NCBI GenBank assembly: GCA_003868215.1
Contig: QWDQ01000029.1
Coordinates: 186,001 to 250,000, forward strand
Length of the DNA stretch: 64,000 bases
Direction: 5' to 3'
Source: Pseudophaeomoniella oleicola
Taxonomy: Eukaryota; Ascomycota; Eurotiomycetes; Phaeomoniellales; Phaeomoniellaceae
Shown here: in pieces, positions 62,098 to 64,000 of the stretch
How positions within the stretch are numbered: position 1 is the first letter of the stretch
Layout: each line of letters opens with the position of its first letter
Notes under the pieces: generated by a model
The model's input: the letters and a program-made list of their open reading frames with translations, nothing else
Databases searched by the model: none
Told to the model about the DNA's origin: nothing
Program-made: the position numbers and the translations under genes

Positions 62098-64000
62098 TGG
62101 CCAACGAGCGAGAGCCCCCTCGGAAGCCCACGTCGCCTCATGTGACACCCTCAGTGAGCCACAGACCTGGTGTCGCTGAGTTCGGCAAGACGTCAATTCC
62201 AGTGTCACCATTGCCACAAAGATCGCAGCAACAGGGCGACCAAACTGGGCTTTTTCAGAGACCCAAGGAGCGTGACCCCGAAGCAGCGCTCTTCAACAGA
62301 CCTCGACTTGGACAATCTAGACCAGAGCATCATAGACCAGTAACGCACAACCCGCTCGCGCAAGCTACAAATTGGGCGAAGGGCCAAATCCACAAGATCT
62401 CAGAACCTCACGCACAACCCAAACCTCAGCCTAACGCATTTGACCCGTATCGTCCGTCCGGCTTCCGGCCGGCGTCGAGCGCTGCCTCTCCCGATGTTGT
62501 AGAGATACCCCGACCAGCTGGATTTCAATCATGGACTACTAAAGCTGCACCTCCACCAATGTTCTCGTCTCGCGCAGGAGGGATGACAAATGACTACGTC
62601 GATCTGACCAAAAGTGCGACCGTATCACCTTTGAATATGAGGAAGCCTGATGATGGGTCTTACATGGCGGATCCCTCCATGTACATGGATGCGGGCAAGG
62701 CGAATGAGAACCTGAAAGCTCTTTTGGAAGGTGCTTTTGAGGACGAGGAGGACAAACCACGTACAAGGTCACGGAAGAAGAAACAAGACAAAGCGACTGA
62801 CGACCTGGCTGATGCTCTAGCAGGACTGGATGTAAAGGATAAAGGAGATGAATCTCATGCTGGGGACGAGGAAGAAGAGGACGAAGAAGACGATGGCACT
62901 GTCGAAGGTCTCAAGGTGAAGCTTTTACCTCACCAGATTGAAGGAGTGACGTGGATGCGAGAAAAGGAGACGGGTGTGAAGAAAACAAGAGGCGTGCATC
63001 CGAAAGGCGGTATACTGGCGGACGACATGGGTTTGGGGAAGACCATACAATCAATAGGGCTCATGTTGACAAATCCTCTACCGGCAGACTACGATCCAAA
63101 ACCTCCAGCGGATGGTGTGACGAGCAAGAAAACCGAGAAGGGCAAACTCAAGCTATCACCAGGACTGAATAAAGGCACTCTCGTTGTTGCGCCTTTAGCC
63201 TTGATAAAACAATGGGAAGCTGAGATCAAGGACCGGGTAGAGGACTCGCATGCGCTCAAGGTCTACGTGCATCATGGTCCTCAGAGACTGAAGCGATCAA
63301 ATGACCTAAAAAAGTACGATGTCGTTATCACCACTTACCAGATACTAGTATCGGAACACGGTGCTTCGGAAGGCACGCTCAGGGCTGGAGTGTTTGGTGT
63401 CAATTGGTACAGAATCATTCTCGACGAAGCCCATACCATCAAGAATCGAAACGCAAAAGCCACACAGGCTGCGTACGCTCTAGACGCCGAGTATCGCTGG
63501 TGTCTGTCAGGAACTCCAATGCAAAACAACCTGGACGAGCTACAGAGCTTGATTAGGTTCCTTCGCATAAAGCCTTATGACGACCTTGCAACATGGCGTG
63601 ATCAGATTTCCCGGCCTATGAACAGTGGTCGCGGTGGACTAGCAATCAGACGCTTGCAAGTCTACCTCAAAGCGTTCATGAAGCGCCGCACCAAGGACAT
63701 CTTGAAGCAAGAAGGTGCATTAAGGAATGGCCCGACAGGCACCACCCAAGATGGTAAATCAACTGGGTTCAAGATTGTCAAACGTTCGGTCGAGAAAATT
63801 GAAACCGAGTTCACAGACGAAGAACGACAGTTCTACGAACGACTAGAACAACGTACAGATCGGAGTTTGGAACAAATGATGAAAGGCTCCGCTCTCAGCT
63901 ATGCATCGGCTTTGGTACTCCTGCTTCGACTGCGTCAAGCATGCAACCATCCTCAACTTGTCAAGAGTGATTTGTCAAATGAGAAGGAGACGTTTACTGG
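62098..64000 (+). CDS. ULS1: Uls1-like SNF2-family ATPase, 3' part outside the window
   Basis: Open from the ATG at 62098 (MANEREPPRKPTSPHV) to the window edge, 634 residues seen. The first 270 residues are disordered, with two short hydrophobic-acidic motifs (PDVVEIPRP and NDYVDLTKS) that look like SUMO-interacting motifs. The SNF2 ATPase starts near 275: VKLLPHQIEGVTWMRE, motif I GGILADDMGLGKTIQS, motif Ia LVVAPLALIKQWEAEI, motif II IILDEAHTIKN (a DEAH box), motif III CLSGTPMQNNLDELQSLIRF, then KAFMKRRTKDIL and LRLRQACNHPQLV. This matches Uls1/Ris1 and related Rad5/Rad16-type enzymes. In yeast Uls1 is a SUMO-targeted translocase and putative ubiquitin ligase; the RING finger and second helicase lobe expected here would be past base 64000. 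Nucleus. Confidence 0.88.

Noticed and set aside
1-64000. tRNA, 5S rRNA and CRISPR arrays
   Set aside because: I looked for GGTTCGANNCC-type B boxes with a matching A box, the fungal 5S core and regularly spaced repeats and found no convincing case; a covariance-model scan would be decisive.

Overview
The window reads as a contig segment from a filamentous ascomycete (Pezizomycotina). Evidence: genes every 1.5-3 kb on both strands; short GT-AG introns (mostly 45-105 nt) with CTAAC/CTGAC-like branch sites; single-copy fungal housekeeping genes; and fungus-specific families such as Fmp52, Mak5, a Met10 sulfite reductase and a GT71 mannosyltransferase. Gene content would fit Leotiomycetes or a neighbouring class, but I cannot fix the class from the sequence alone. 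I see no transposon, LTR element, viral relic, tRNA, rRNA or CRISPR. Exon joins were derived by hand from splice signals plus reading frame and agree in phase unless a note says otherwise.

Layout. 1-8 kb: 3'-truncated Dbf4 (replication kinase regulator), an STK32/YANK-type AGC kinase and a ZNF830/CCDC16-type splicing factor, all on the minus strand. 8-14.3 kb: Bye1-like PHD/TFIIS/SPOC transcription factor (+), a WW/FF-domain protein (-), and proteasome alpha-3 (+) sharing a short divergent promoter with the FF gene. 14.3-19.3 kb: a gene-poor stretch with one small Cys-rich hypothetical gene. 19.3-22.4 kb: a small mitochondrial protein, Fmp52, and a secreted-type single-pass membrane protein. 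23.4-31.1 kb: GT71 mannosyltransferase, Met10 and Mak5. 31.6-42.9 kb: TRK potassium transporter, an SDR reductase, Trm7, an MFS phosphate-type transporter and a bestrophin-like anion channel, all on the plus strand. 43.5-49.7 kb: a zinc-ribbon hypothetical gene, a GH47 mannosidase, a possible tiny spliced gene, and a second single-pass membrane protein with a frame break. 50.3-56.7 kb: a two-frame hypothetical gene, an Lsb5-like VHS/GAT adaptor, Hal2/Met22 and mitochondrial ribosomal protein uL6. 57.3-64 kb: a Kar5-type nuclear fusion protein, a KpsF/GutQ-type SIS sugar-phosphate isomerase, and the 5' part of a Uls1-like SNF2 ATPase.

Most genes are independent housekeeping units. The clearest functional echoes are: two steps of sulfur assimilation (Met10 and Met22/Hal2); two N-glycan enzymes (GT71 and GH47); a run of ion and phosphate transporters at 31-43 kb; and two single-pass surface-type proteins that share the same Ser/Thr-rich stalk and juxtamembrane motif. 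The least explained objects are the two-exon zinc-ribbon gene at 43.5-44.8 kb, the Cys-rich gene at 15.5 kb, the repeat-bearing two-frame gene at 50.3-51.0 kb and the 15.8-19.3 kb gene-poor region.
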